DNA of 64,000 nt, from positions 62,001 through 126,000 of the forward strand of contig JADDMT010000037.1 of NCBI GenBank assembly GCA_021401465.1. The letters are read 5' to 3'. A program made the translations under genes and the position numbers. This document shows positions 12,401 to 23,679 of this stretch, piece by piece (the stretch's first letter is position 1; each line of letters starts with the position of its first letter). The notes beneath the pieces are model-generated. The model was given only the letters and a program-made list of their open reading frames with translations, was not told where the DNA came from and did no database searches. The stretch comes from Teratosphaeria epicoccoides. Its lineage: Eukaryota > Ascomycota > Dothideomycetes > Mycosphaerellales > Teratosphaeriaceae.

Positions 12401-14381
12401 CTAAGAGCTTTTAGCTATTATTAACAGCTTTAAGGAGTACCGACACTACCTCGAAGGCGCAGCGTACCCTATTAAGGTGCTTACTAACTATAACAACCTT
12501 CGCGGCTTCATAGGTATAAAGCAGCTAAGTAGTTAGCAAGCAAGGTAGGCGACTTTCCTTGCTAGCTTTGACTTCGTTATCTAGCATCGTTCCGGAAAGA
12601 CGAATCCGGCTGACAGTCCTTCGCGGCGACTAGACTACGACACTAGGGAGGAGAGTAACTAACAGCTTCTCCCTACGCTGCAAACGAAGCTTGTAGTTTA
12701 GGGCGGCGATCTGTCGTTAGCTCCTCTTGTAGGTCGACTACAGGTCTAATAGGGCCTCACGGCCTCCGCTAGTGACAAACCCTCCTATCTAGCAGTTATA
12801 GCGACCGTGTCTAGCTCGATCTATGCGGTAGTTAACCGGCTTACATGCAGTAAGCATGCGATGTCTAAAGAACCCTTTAAAGAAGTCTCGAGACTTATTT
12901 AGCAGTTACAAGAGCGAGAACCGGAGTTAATTAATGAGGGTGTAGCCCTCTAGGACACTATAGGCGGTCCGAAGTATTAGACTAAGTCAGGCGACTTGTA
13001 GTACTTTGACAATAGGCTCTACGTACCTACTAACCGCGCACTCTGTTCGCAGCTCCTCTATATTCATCATGATAATAAACTTGCAGGCCATTTTGGCGCA
13101 GAGAAGACGAACGTACTTCTTAGACGCAAATACTAGTAGCCTACGCTAGAACAGGATGTCTCTAACTATGTCAAATCCTGCTAGACGTGCTAGATTAGCA
13201 AATCTCGGCGCTATCGCCCTTATAGCGATGCTTAGGCGCTCCTACTACTAGAGAGACTATAGCAAGACTTAGCCATGGATTTTATCACCGATTTGCCGCT
13301 AGCAAAGTAGAAAGGCAATGTAGTTAATACTGTCCTTGTAGTAGTCGACTAATACTCGAAGATGAATGTCTTCATCCTATGTACGAAAAAGTGCATAAGT
13401 GGCGAGCTTGCGCGACTACTTCGCGACAAAGTTATACGGCGCTTTAGTGTCCCCCGAAGTATCCTATTAGATTAAGGTTCTGTCTTTACTAGTAAGTACT
13501 AGCAAGAATTTGTGTTTAAGGCGCGTGTTAAGTACTACCTAAGTATAGCATTCTATCTACAGACTAATAGTTAGACTAAACGTATAAACTAGACTCTTAA
13601 GTAGTACCTTTAGTGCTACTACGCTAAGAACTAGGATGCCTAGGCTAACGCAATTCCTATGGCGGAATTTGCAGTTAATAATAGCGTGTATGCTACTATA
13701 CGCATGTTGCCATTTTAGATTCTTTATAGCTTTGATCCAGAAATACACCTAGAACTGCCTTAGGACGAGTCTTCTAAGGAGAGGGTGCTAGCCGCCGCGG
13801 AATTAGCGTAGTGTATGCGCGAGGTACATTTAGTGCTAATAGAACACTAGAAAAAGGCCTCAGAATCCCAGATTAAACATAATAACGCCTATGCTAAACC
13901 GATGTAGTACGCAGTTAGTACGAAGGTATTACTGTTAACGAAGAATCTTAAGCTAAAACTTCTAAGCAAGAAGATGACGCTAAGGTTCGTCGGACCCTTC
14001 CGGATACGTAACGCGATAGGCTTACAGGCGTACTAGCTATCATTGCTATTGTCATATCATGTGCATGACGTCTTCTACGTATCTCTACTCGAGCTATAGG
14101 TACAGCGTAAGGGCGAAGAGCCTGCGGACCCGATGCTAGTAGTAGAAGAGAACGAAGAGTAGGAAGTCGAGGGTATTAAGGACAGTATGCGGCGTAAGGG
14201 CGTAACATACTATCTAGTAAAGTAGAAAGGATACCTACCTAAGTACACATAATAGGTTCTAGCCGAAGACTACAAGAACGCTCTAGAAGCTATTCATGAA
14301 TTCGAAGAGTAGAGGAGGCATAAGCAGGGCTTAAGAAGGTCGACTCGTAGGAAGATAAGAGTTCTAGAGCAGAATTCTTGA
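9417..14381 (+). pseudogene. Gypsy1-A gag-pol polyprotein, RIP-inactivated
   Basis: One frame of 1655 codons from ATG 9417 to TGA 14381, with no frameshift, broken only by TAG/TAA/TGA at probable Q, W or R codons. Domains in order: a gag, then a knuckle CYICRARDY--AAYC near 10580-10620 in which the expected His is Tyr. Next comes a protease region with DDLAEVNVI in place of DSGAEVNVI. The reverse transcriptase has YLDD at 11805-11816 (residues 797-800). RNase H follows. The integrase has an HHCC region near 13070-13200, MDFITDLP and DQGSVFTS, and a lysine where the catalytic glutamate is expected. A chromodomain ends the protein near 14170-14320. Copy B (53820-58784) has exactly the same length, 4965 bp. 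The intact polyprotein would copy and integrate the element, with the chromodomain directing it to heterochromatin. Confidence 0.93.
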
Positions 14382-14521
14382 CATGTGTATGTAGCGCATA
14401 ACGCGTAAAGTAACAATAAGAAGCAAACGCCCTACTTATACATCATTAATGCCTAAAGGCACACCTAGAATAAACCTAAGAAGAATAAGAGACATGCTCA
14501 GATTAGCTTCGTAGCTAATGC

Positions 14522-16018
14522 TTAGCGACTACTAGTTAGGGGCTTCCTGACTAAACCCGAAGCAGAAGAGTCTTTCTTGTTACGGTCCGCTAGGGACTGC
14601 CTACCTACACGGGGTCTACCAAACACCCTGAAGCGACTATGAGTAACAGGGGTAGCAACGCCACGAAGAGAGGCTAGCATCTTCTTCTTTAGTAGGTTAC
14701 GAGGGAGCTCGTCTTTAGAGCCTATAGTAGCTAGAGAACTAGCGACATCCTTACCGCGCCTAGTCGCGACGACTACCTTATCCTTAGCATTAGAAGGCGA
14801 AGAGACTTAAGCGCGCTTGCGGCTGTCGCGCTCGGCCCTCGAGATTATCTTGCGCTTCTTGACATGAGTGTCGACTACATCATCGGACTCGGTGTCCCCC
14901 TTAGGCGCAACTAGTATGGTAACACTATAGCGCGAAGGGATCACGTTAGGACCGAAGGTATCCTAGACGTCGTCATCCTCCTTATCCTCAAAGATCTAGC
15001 CTAGAGGCTTGTGCCTTAGCGTCTTAACAGACGTAGTGCGGGTCGTAAGCAGGGAAGGTTCGGCTTCCTTGTCGCTGACCTTAATTTCGGCCCTAGCCTT
15101 CTTCTTCTTCTTAGATAGTAGCGTCGAGGCGGCGTAGGCGGCGGCGCTACAATGTGTTAGCTATACGCACATAACAGGATTCGAGTAAGTAACTTGCGGC
15201 TTAGTCCTTAGGACTAGCTTAGAGGCAGGCTGTCTCTTAGTACGGCGCTAGGGCGTGGCCTTAGCGGCAGGAGTAGTGAATTGCTTGATGACCTTCTTGC
15301 GGATCATCCGCGTCTTAAAGTCATTGTTAATAGAGGTAAGGGCCCCGAGTTGCTAACGCTAACGGCTAGTCAGATATTTCTCGACGCTAACGTTAGCCTA
15401 GTAGAGAAAGTCAGCATTCATACTTAGAGGGTACCTGTACTATATGCGTACTATGGCGAAGGTCTCGACCCTAATAGTTAGCACCTTTAAGATCTTCTAG
15501 ACTAAGTCTACGATTAGACCTAGACAAACGTTTTCGCCTGTTAGCAGAGAGTCGAAGCGAACACTGCTGTAAGAACAGTTAGTAGTCGCAGTGAAGCACA
15601 AGAGGGCGCCGAGTAGGTAGGCGAGTGCCTCGCGGTACTTAGCCTGTAGCCTGTTCATAGTCGGAGTACCTTTAGTAATCCCCTTGTCGCGCGTACTCTA
15701 GAAGTCATCGATGTTACGGCAGAGCTAGTTGTACTCGCTATACACCTCTTTAGGGAGGTCTTAGCATTTTTTATGCTTGCTATTATAGTTGACATAATTG
15801 TAGTAGACACTACTCTCATTAAATCCGCTGACGTAGATCTCGGCTACGCTTTAGTTAGTACAAGTCACGCATACCTCGCGGGTAGGGGACGCCTTACTAA
15901 CACGCGGAGGAGAAATGTGTGTAGCTTAGCTACTAAGGTTGTTAAGGCATTGTCGACACAAGCGACAATTGCAGGCAGAACGAGTAGCGTCGAACTTAGT
16001 CTGTAGCATATAAGCCAT
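14522..16018 (-). pseudogene. Gypsy1-A antisense gene, cysteine-rich 498-codon ORF
   Basis: The minus strand holds one continuous frame of 1497 bp, from ATG at 16018 to TAA at 14522, located between integrase and the 3' LTR. Reading TAG/TAA as Q/W gives 498 residues. The N-terminus has a cysteine array: C18-x2-C21-x2-C24, C50-x2-C53 and, comparing both copies, C78-x3-H-x2-C85. A middle helical part follows (residues about 110-250). The C-terminal half is basic and low-complexity, with several KKKKK/KKRK-type clusters that look like nuclear localisation signals. A TATA box (TATAAAAA on the minus strand, plus 16173-16180) lies about 155 bp upstream and is kept in copy B. Function unknown. The cysteine array suggests nucleic-acid or zinc binding. 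Confidence 0.8.
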
Positions 16019-16815
16019 TATAGCTAAGATGAGTTAGTTGATCTTGATTAATTAATTAAAGAAGAAGAAGCTCCGGTTTAGACCTGTAGACATAGCGAGG
16101 TACAAGCTAAGCGAAGTAGGAGCGGAGGTTAATGTTAGTGTCTTAGAACAGGAAAGTTAGGAAGCGACGAGGTTTTTATACCCTCTAACAGCCCCCCTGT
16201 TGCCTATTACAACTGTTAAGCTAGTAACTCGAACTACATGCGCAGAGTACCTGCCTTTAGTTAACTTACAAGAGGACCTAATGATGCAAGAACGGATAAC
16301 GCGGCTATTACGCATGTACGCTAACTGCACTTGTGCTAGCCTACTAGCATGAAAATGTGGCGAGACCCGCGCTAGGAGCGCGCTCCTGCTGTTTCGAGCG
16401 GCGCGTATAGAGCGTCCGCGTACCTTCCTACTACCCTAAGGTTCTACGACACGTTCTTTATAGTCACGACTAAATAGGGACAGCCAAGCTACTTGGCGAG
16501 GCCGGCGCGCATGCTTGCCCTATAATTTCAAGGATTAACTAAAGTACGTACTCGTAGTTTCCTAATATCTCGATCTGCATGTAAAGCAAAGGTGTTATAA
16601 AGCCGCCTAACATGTAATAGATTAAAACCCGCCTAAGTTAGTAGCCTCTGCCTCGTACTTACTACGAAGGTGTTAAGGTATACGCATGACACATGTTACG
16701 TAGGCTATCTACCTATTTACCCTTGCGTAGTGTAAGCGTGCTACATCCCGTACCCTATACGTTCCGCGTGCATTACTTAGTAAGGCTAGGGACATCCTCA
16801 TAGGAGGAGAGGCAG
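16019..16815. promoter_or_regulatory. Gypsy1-A leader of the antisense gene and 3' non-coding region
   Basis: No sense coding frame is seen. The segment separates the antisense ATG from the 3' LTR. It holds a minus-strand TATA box (16173-16180), an ATTAATTAATTAAT tract near 16048 just upstream of the antisense start, and a purine-rich tract AGGAGGAGAGG ending at 16812 that fits the polypurine tract for plus-strand priming. The arrangement is the same in Gypsy1-B. Confidence 0.6.
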
Positions 16816-17175
16816 TGATACAGTTAACACTAGGGGGATATTAGAACCGCATGGGTTCTAATGCCCGCCCTTAGCATGTAGTAACCCTGCTACATATAGC
16901 AAGGGGGTCCTTCGTACATACATTAGCTTGTATGTTGTCTAAGTAGGATTAGTTGTCAACGTAGGACGCCCCTACGTCGCTAACCCTACGGTACCCCTGC
17001 GGGGTTAGGCTTAGACATGCTTTCCCTAATTAAGGAGCGTCAGGGGTTATAAGCACCCTTAGCGCCTTCTCTGCGATAAGCAGAAAGCAGCACTGTCTTG
17101 TACCTACTAAAAGGTCAGATTACTCTGTTACACTACGAGATATTTTCATATCATATAGTATATACATCTATATTA
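16816..17175 (+). repeat. Gypsy1-A 3' LTR
   Basis: This 360-bp LTR matches the 5' LTR end to end, starts TGATA and ends TATTA. It is followed by the duplicated target AGCAT (17176-17180). Differences from the 5' LTR include RIP-type transitions (for example CGCATGGG against CGCATAGG), so the two LTRs were mutated separately. Confidence 0.93.
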
Positions 17176-17180
17176 AGCAT

Positions 17181-18300
17181 ACTACTAGCAAGCTAAAAGT
17201 ACTGCTGGCTAATAGGGAAGCGCAATTTTAGGGGTAGCCAAATTTAGATGACACTCGCGCGTCGCAAGATACTATAAACATCGCGTCCCCTCCTTCTTCT
17301 ACATTAATAGACGCTACGTAGCTACATTAGACAGTAACTCGCAGTATATGCATATTTACATACTATAGATATTATCCTTTACTAACCTGCTACTAGACCT
17401 ACACGACTAAGAAGGATATACTACGCTCTGTTCTCTGCCGATCCTTTAAGTCGCGTCCTTCTTTAATTATGCCTTCGAAGAAAGACAGACAATAGAGGTC
17501 ACGTTCCGCGTCATCTAGTAGCGGTTCGAATTACGATCTAGCGAATGATTTAGAAGACCTGCTAAGTAACGATAGCGATAGTGTAGACGACGGCAACGAG
17601 GAGATAGCTAACTAGGAGCATGAGGATTTTATAGTGCCTAAAGCCTATACAAAGGTAACTAATGTAAGAAGCTACCTGCATACAGCGGCTATGCTAACAT
17701 GCATATAGACGACGACGTACTAGTCACGAAGAGACTAGACGCATAAGCGGTTATCCTTACCGCTAAGGCGGAATCGGCCGTATAAGAGGCTTTAGTTATT
17801 GTCTCGCGACGCGTGACGAGATAGTAGCAAACCTAAGAATAACAGGGTAAAGACATAGCAGCTAAGCATCTGTCGAGGCTATTATAATAGCCGACCTACT
17901 AATCATGGGAGTAACAGCAACAGTCAAAACTACCGTAACAGCGAGTCTCGTAGCCGCTAGGGCAATAGTAGTAGTCAAAGTCAGTCTAGGAGCTAGTCGA
18001 GTAGCCGTCGAGGCTATAATAGTAGCTAGACTACAAACTCCGACTAAGGATACGACTACTCTAGTAGCGAAGATACACGTAGTAGCCCTCCCGTGCATAA
18101 AGACAAGTTAATCGAGCCTTTGCTTGTTAAAGTCTAAGAACTCTCGTAGATAGACGCTTCACAAGGGCGGAAGGGCATTTCTGTGCTATACCCTACAGCT
18201 CCTACTTACTAGCCGAGTTGTAAGCATATTGCAATTAACTAGTAGCTCGTAGCGCGTAATATGCTAGGGATAAAAGGTCGAGTTAGCTCGAGGCTAGACG
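17181..18300 (+). pseudogene. unidentified ORF with a Ser/Arg/Gln-rich segment
   Basis: A frame starts at ATG 17469 (MPSKKDRQ, then RSRSASSSGS and an acidic DLEDLLSNDSDSVDD stretch). After an apparent frame break it continues at about 17890-18110 as a low-complexity Ser/Arg/Gln/Asn run. It then becomes a globular-looking segment (DKLIEPLLVKVQEL, YPTAPTYQPSCKHI) to about 18340. The overlapping frames 17905-18111 plus and 17862-18098 minus are shadows of the low-complexity run. No family recognised. It belongs to the element that Gypsy1-A entered, and 17181-17468 resembles its leader. Confidence 0.4.
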
Positions 18301-18319
18301 ACGTAGATTTAGATACTAT

Positions 18320-19080
18320 AAGTACCTACGTAGGTCCTATAAGGAGGTGCTAATGTTAGGGGCGTAGATAAGGCAGAGGTTACGTTAGTGTCGTAACAAC
18401 TACACGAATAGGCTTAGAGAAGCTATACTCGCATAGTCCGGCAAGGTAGACAATAAGCAGGGTTTAAAGGACTAGGCCGCGGACATGTTAATAGAAAGTA
18501 GATTCGAATGCGAGAACGAAGAAGAGGTAAGGAGAGAAGGCTTAGATGTTGTCGAAAGCACTAACATGACATAGGACCAGAGGTTTCTAAGCCCGCTTGT
18601 GATCTTTTATATGAAGAAGGCGTTCTTCTAGTTCAATTAGAAACTATCATGGAATCCTTTAGAGTCACGCGAGGTAAACGCTTTCATGTTAAACAGTGTG
18701 TATGCTACTATTACATACCTACTAGCCTAGATCAGAAATGGCCCTTCGGAGTTCAAGACAAAGGCTAGCAAGACGAGATAGGTTCTAGTTAGCGGTGTCG
18801 ATATCGATGATATCTTCGAGGGGAAGAAGAAGTATTAGGAAGAGCTCGATGCTAACAGACAGGAGGTCATCATAGCGACTATCACAGCACGTATATTAGG
18901 GGGGGAGGACGAAGGCAAGACAGTACTACTAGTGTAGGCGGCGCTAGCTATCAAGAAGGATCGCGGCATAACAGGCTTAGAGAGGGAATACGAGGACTTG
19001 CGGAGGCAAAAGGCGCTACGCAAGAATAGTACAGGGGAGACATCGTCAAGAGGGCCTATACTAACTTCTGCTAGGTCGTA
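18320..19080 (+). pseudogene. unidentified coding relic downstream of the SR-rich frame
   Basis: A frame with only TAG stops runs for about 250 codons. It includes NRLREAILAQSGKVDNKQ, DQRFLSPLVIFYMKKAFFQF, LSWNPLESREVNAFMLNSVY and a charged, probably coiled-coil tail (GLEREYEDLRRQKALRKN). It is in a different frame from the preceding relic, so it may be a second exon or a second gene. No catalytic motif is visible. I cannot assign a function. Confidence 0.4.
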
Positions 19081-20520
19081 TGTAATTGTTAGGTTAGCGT
19101 AGTGTTAGCCTAACACGACTATCAAGCTAGGCCTTAATGTCATTAATAGTAGGCGTTCGCAAGCATGTAGCGGATGTTTAAGCGGACACTAACAGAGAGA
19201 GTAAGGGCCATAATAGCGGAAGGGCAAATGTTAGTAACCATAGTAGTAAGGCAAGCGATTATGATAGTAACGACTAGCCGATGCAGGGACTAGAGGAGCT
19301 ATTGTCGCGGGACACCCTACACAACGGTGTCGTGACAACGAGGTTAGTTTCTCGTCTAACATCATGGCCATGATTACTAACATGTACTTGTCTAGTGTGA
19401 AAGCTACTATAGTCGATGAGCCCTAACCTAGACACACGCAAGATGAAAGGTTAGTAGCCTTAGCGCGTCGTGAGGGCTAGCTATTACTAACGAGGGGGAA
19501 GTAGCGAGAGGCCTAAGCTACAGAGTAGGCGGTTAATCGTGACTAGTGTAGACAAGCGGTATAGGCGAGGGGACTCATGTATCGACTAAACCATGCTAAT
19601 AACAGATAAACGCTAGCGCGGCTCTAGCGAGAGGCAAAACGCAAAGACTTACTAACACACAGTAAGTGCGATTATTGACTCTACGCATCGGCGTAGTGAT
19701 TGACAATAGCTATAAGACACGAAGCTCGACCGCGAAGGACAAAGACTAAGGCGACAGTAGGAGCCAAGCTTTGCTAGAGGCAGAGGCAAAAAATGCTAGG
19801 TAAGTGTACTAGTAGTATACTAGCGTTATGCTACTAACATACTACTAGCACTTCGATATTAATAGGAGGTACTAGCGGTAGTTTAGTAGCCACGTAGTAT
19901 ACATTAGCTAACGATTATGATGTAGTATAGTATGCGCTCTACTCGATTAGTATGATCTTATAAGCAACTAGTCGAACGTTGTAGAGAAGGTAGAGGATGC
20001 GCTCGACGACTCTGAGTTAAGGGATAGTCAGTTATAGTAGCATACTACATTCATGGACTCGACCTTGTCAGAGCAGATTAAGGGCTATAGCGACAAGGTC
20101 TTTGATGATGCGACCTTCAAGAAGCTATAGGAGGGGCAAAATAGTAGCGCTTTAGGAAAGTCGGTAGTAGTGAAGGTAAGCTAGTAGAACAGAATAGAGG
20201 ATGAGGGCGAGTAGAAGATTCATGTGTAAGGGCTAATATAGGATGTGTAGATAGTGTGTAGTAGCTATGCATTTGTTACTAGCTATACCGATTAAGGTCT
20301 TCGGGCGTAAGGCGCAAGTCAGATATAGCAGCTTGCTTGAATTCAAGAGGCGTCGTAAGAGCTGCGTTTAAGCTATATATGTGTTTAGTGTTAGCAAATC
20401 TGCTTAATTTGCGTTGTATGTCAGGTCTAGTGTAAATAGTAAAAGAGCATAGTACGACAACAACGAGATGTATAGTATTAACTAAAATCATGACTTTAAC
20501 ATCTATTACATGCAAATTGT
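19081..20520. other. decayed DNA-transposon sequence, no assignable gene
   Basis: Only short fragments can be read, such as plus-strand arginine/glutamine-rich pieces near 19440-19660 and MDSTLSEQIKGYSDKVFDD near 20053. A stop-free minus frame of 78 codons lies at 20279-20515 and could be part of an opposite-strand gene, but no motif supports it. The palindromic CTAGTATACTAG motif recurs at 19807-19851. Confidence 0.35.
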
Positions 20521-20527
20521 TTTGATT

Positions 20528-20643
20528 CGAGTAGCTCGGCTTGCGTGCCCGAGCTACTTGCCGCTAGTATACTGCTAGCAGTGAGTTACTTACTAGTAGC
20601 ACTCTTGCACTATGAGCTACTCGTGTCTGCGACACGAGTAGCT
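20528..20643. repeat. paired hairpins built from CGAGTAGCT
   Basis: Two inverted repeats lie close together. The first has 9-bp arms (20531-20539 and 20549-20557). The second has perfect 13-bp arms (20615-20627 and 20631-20643) around a 3-base loop. Both are made from the same CGAGTAGCT unit and its complement, so four copies are present. They sit just inside the right limit of the DNA-transposon relic, before a truncated Gypsy2 copy begins at 20758. The retention of TpG and CpA inside the arms is unusual for this region. Confidence 0.7.
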
Positions 20644-20757
20644 TAGGAGGGGCCGAGTTTCTCGGGGGTACATACGAGCAGGCTAAGTTAGACAAGTAGG
20701 TAAGTAAGCTAAGTAACACAAGTTACTCGGTCTACTTAGGGCCTTGGTTTTTGAGAC

Positions 20758-23062
20758 GTACACCTTCTAGTGTAATAGTCCTAAGGTAACAGGAGCTAGA
20801 AGAAGAAGAAGAAGGTTCGGACGACAACTATGAGCTTGTCGAAGCCGTCATTCCTGATTCCGAGGAAGACAAGAGCATAGAGCAATAGGCTATGCCGCCG
20901 CCTGACATTAGACTCAATATTATCCGAATCATACAGAACTAGTAGGCTTAGGCTTACCCATGGATTAATAGAGTACAACACGTCAACTAGCTTTAGTATG
21001 ACGAACTAGCCGACTATATGCGACGATACCTGAGGAGACTACTAGTCGTAGCTTAACCTTACGCGCATTAGAAAGTTGTCCAAGAAATTGTACTTTTTAG
21101 GGTAGAGTTTACGCCCTAGGGAGGCTACCTAACCTACAAAGGTATTTAGGTTCTACAAGCGCTACGACTCTAAGTCTACTATTTGAAAATAGAGTACGTA
21201 AGAAACGCGCAGGAATAACGGGGCTAAGAGCGAGAACGACCTCTTAGGCTAGTTAGCGGTAACGCTCGAAGAAGAGTAAGCCAAGACCGCATGATCCCTG
21301 AACTAGTCCATGAAGACAATTATTCAGGAAACAACAAGGTCCGCTAGAATTAGACCTACAGACAGACTAGACAGGGCTGTAACAATGTGCCGCGATTAGC
21401 GCTAGATACGCGAATAACCTTAGAGTATAGGTGCATATTAACGAGACACTAGCTAGGGCCTTAATAGATGAGTCAGGATGCACTGAAATCTTCATGACGC
21501 CTAAGTTCGCTAGGATAGCTAGGATAAAGCTATAGGCGAAGACAAATGCTTTCTTGCTATAAGCGATCGATAGAAAGCCGGTTACGTACAACTAAGGAAT
21601 AGTTGACAAAGAGACCGAGATGATGCCTCTATAGATAGGACGCTACTAAGAGATGATCTAGTTTGACATCATGGAGTTACTAGGCTCGGATGTAGTACTA
21701 GGGTTACTATAGCTAGGAAACGCTAACCCCTATCTCGACTAGAAGAATAAGAGGATCTAGTTCCCAGAACTCTTAAGATCGATACCTCTACCTATAGTGC
21801 ATGACGTACTAGGCAAGATCGAAATATGTGCTATGACTTTAAGCAAGATAGTAGCCGCTATCAAGGATCTAGAACAGGAAGTGTACGTCCTATAGGTTAA
21901 AGCAACGCAATCGGAAGTCAAGGTCGAATTCATAGTTCCTAATAAGTATAAAGAGTTCGCTACTCTTTTCGAGGAAGAACCTGACTAAGAAGCTCTGCTA
22001 GAACACTAGGAGTAGGACTACAGGATACCCTTACTCCCTAGCAAGACACTAACGAGGCAACTAGTTCGCCTATTGTTAGTAGCGAAACTATAGATTCTCC
22101 GGAAATACCTTAAAGATAACCTCTAGAAAGGCTTTATCCGCGAGTCGTAGTCCCTAGCAGGATATCTTATCCTGTTTGTTCCTAAGGGGGAAGATAACTA
22201 GCGACTCTACGTAGATTATTGTAGATTAAACGACATTATAATAAAGGATAATTATCTACTTCCTTTGCTCTCGGAATTGCAGGACTACCTATAAGGAGCA
22301 ATATAGTTCTTGAAGTTCAACATACCTAGAGCGTATAACTGAATTCGAATTAAGGAAGGCGAAGAATAGAAGACTACGTTCTAAACTAGGTTTAGATACT
22401 ACAAGTATATAGTCATACTATTTAGGTTAACAAATGCCCTGGCTACATGGCAGGCATTTATTAACAATGTGTTACGAGAGTATCTCGACGTCTTCGTAGT
22501 TATATACTTAGACGACATCCTTGTCTACTTACGGACAATTGAAGAACATAGGACTTATGTGCGTAAGGTACTTCAGAAACTCTAGGATTACTAGTTAAAG
22601 GTTAAGCCTCAGAAGAGCGAGTTTCACAAGCAGGAAGTCTAATTCCTTAGCTACGTAGTCGCATGGAATAGAATCAAGATAGACGCTAAGAAAGTCTAAG
22701 TCGTAAAAGAGTAGCCTATGCTAACTAATGTTAAGGAAGTATAGTCCTTCCTTAGATTTGCTAACTTCTACTAAAGATTTGTAGCAAACTATTCGAAGAT
22801 TATGGCACTACTTACGACTCTTACTATGAAGGATATACTATTGTTATAGGACGACGCCTAACGGAATGCCTTCGAGGAAGTCAAGCAACAATTCACAGAT
22901 CAGCTAATCTTACTTGTTTTCGGCCCTAATAAGCCTATTACAGTCGAAACAGATGCCTCTAACGTAGCACTCAGGGCATGCTTAAGTCAACTAGGACCGA
23001 GTAGACGACTAGAGCTAGTCGCCTACTACTCGAGGAAATTGTCTAGACCTAAACTCCGTTAC
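20758..23062 (+). mobile_element. Gypsy2-1, fragment (gag end to RNase H)
   Basis: This fragment aligns with 24790-27097 of the complete Gypsy2-2. It covers the acidic end of gag (a run of Glu codons at 20803-20812), the protease (ALIDESGC, with one codon more than the DSG of Gypsy2-2), the reverse transcriptase (YLDD near 22508) and the start of RNase H. The left end is truncated at 20758. On the right it stops abruptly at GTTAC (23058-23062), where the LTR of Gypsy2-2 begins. The rest of this copy is not found beyond Gypsy2-2. RIP stops are throughout. Confidence 0.9.
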
Positions 23063-23538
23063 TGTTATAAGTGTCAGGAGTACTATAAGTTACAGGATCA
23101 TAAGTGTCCTAAGTGCTATAAGTTATAGCATAATCATGTAAGTACTATAAGTCATAGCATAGTCATAGGAGAAAGGATCTGTCACGTAAGGATAGATCCC
23201 TAGATCTGTAGGGTTAGTCTACAGATCTACAGGCCTATAGGGGAGAAGGGATCTGTCATAGGATAATAGACCCTCGGATCTACAGGGTTAGTCTATAGAT
23301 TTATAGACATAGATCTGTCAGGTCTATTAACAGATCTAACAGAGCTGCTCTGTCTCTCTAGTATATAGGGATAGCTTCAGGACAGGCAGTTAGGAGCTTT
23401 ATGCTTAATCTTAATTTAATCCTCTTTTGCTTAGAGGAGAGTTAGTTACAAGGTTAACTGCTATTATCGCTATTCTTTACAGCTCTGCGAGTCTAATACC
23501 TGATCCCCTTCCTGCTATTAGCACCTACCCTTATGACA
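23063..23538 (+). repeat. Gypsy2-2 5' LTR
   Basis: About 476 bp, starting TGTTATAAGTGTC and ending CCTTATGACA. It contains internal repeats of AAGTGCTATAAGTTATAG and a series of GATCTGT/ACAGATC inverted motifs, two of which read CTAGATCTGTAGGGTTAGTC. These recur in all Gypsy2 LTRs. The U5 end carries a CTGCGAGTCTAA block near 23485. It is longer than the 3' LTR (448 bp), mostly through the ATAAGTNNTATAG repeats. Confidence 0.9.
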
Positions 23539-23679
23539 TTTTGAGCACTACTTCTAAGGAAGCATTAGGGGACTCGTCGAGCGCTTAATATACGCCTATG
23601 TGAATTAGTTCTTTAGCTGTTAGTTTCACTTCTAGCGACAGTTAACTAACACTATAAGAACAAGTTGCTACTATACCTT

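Larger units (their letters stand above)
9008..17175 (+). mobile_element. Gypsy1-A, complete Ty3/Gypsy chromovirus with an extra antisense gene
   Basis: This is a full-length LTR retrotransposon of 8168 bp. Its 360-bp LTRs begin TGATA and end TATTA (ancestrally TATCA, giving TG...CA ends). The 5-bp duplication AGCAT sits at 9003-9007 and 17176-17180. Inside, one sense frame (9417-14381) covers gag, protease, reverse transcriptase, RNase H, integrase and a chromodomain. A second gene lies on the opposite strand (14522-16018). A purine tract at 16803-16812 precedes the 3' LTR. The element interrupts a DNA-transposon relic. RIP has filled it with TAG/TAA codons. The second complete copy is at 53411-61582. 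Confidence 0.95.

Noticed and set aside
15773..16006. 77-codon plus frame (and its copy 60175-60411)
   Set aside because: Shadow of the N-terminal part of the Gypsy1 antisense gene, which has the longer conserved frame and the cysteine array.
17862..18111. Overlapping plus and minus frames rich in Ala/Val/Thr
   Set aside because: Alternate-frame readings of a Ser/Arg/Gln low-complexity repeat. The SR-rich frame is the more plausible one.
20615..20660. Helitron 3' end (hairpin followed by CTRR)
   Set aside because: The bases after the hairpin do not read CTRR, and no Rep/helicase relic was seen nearby.
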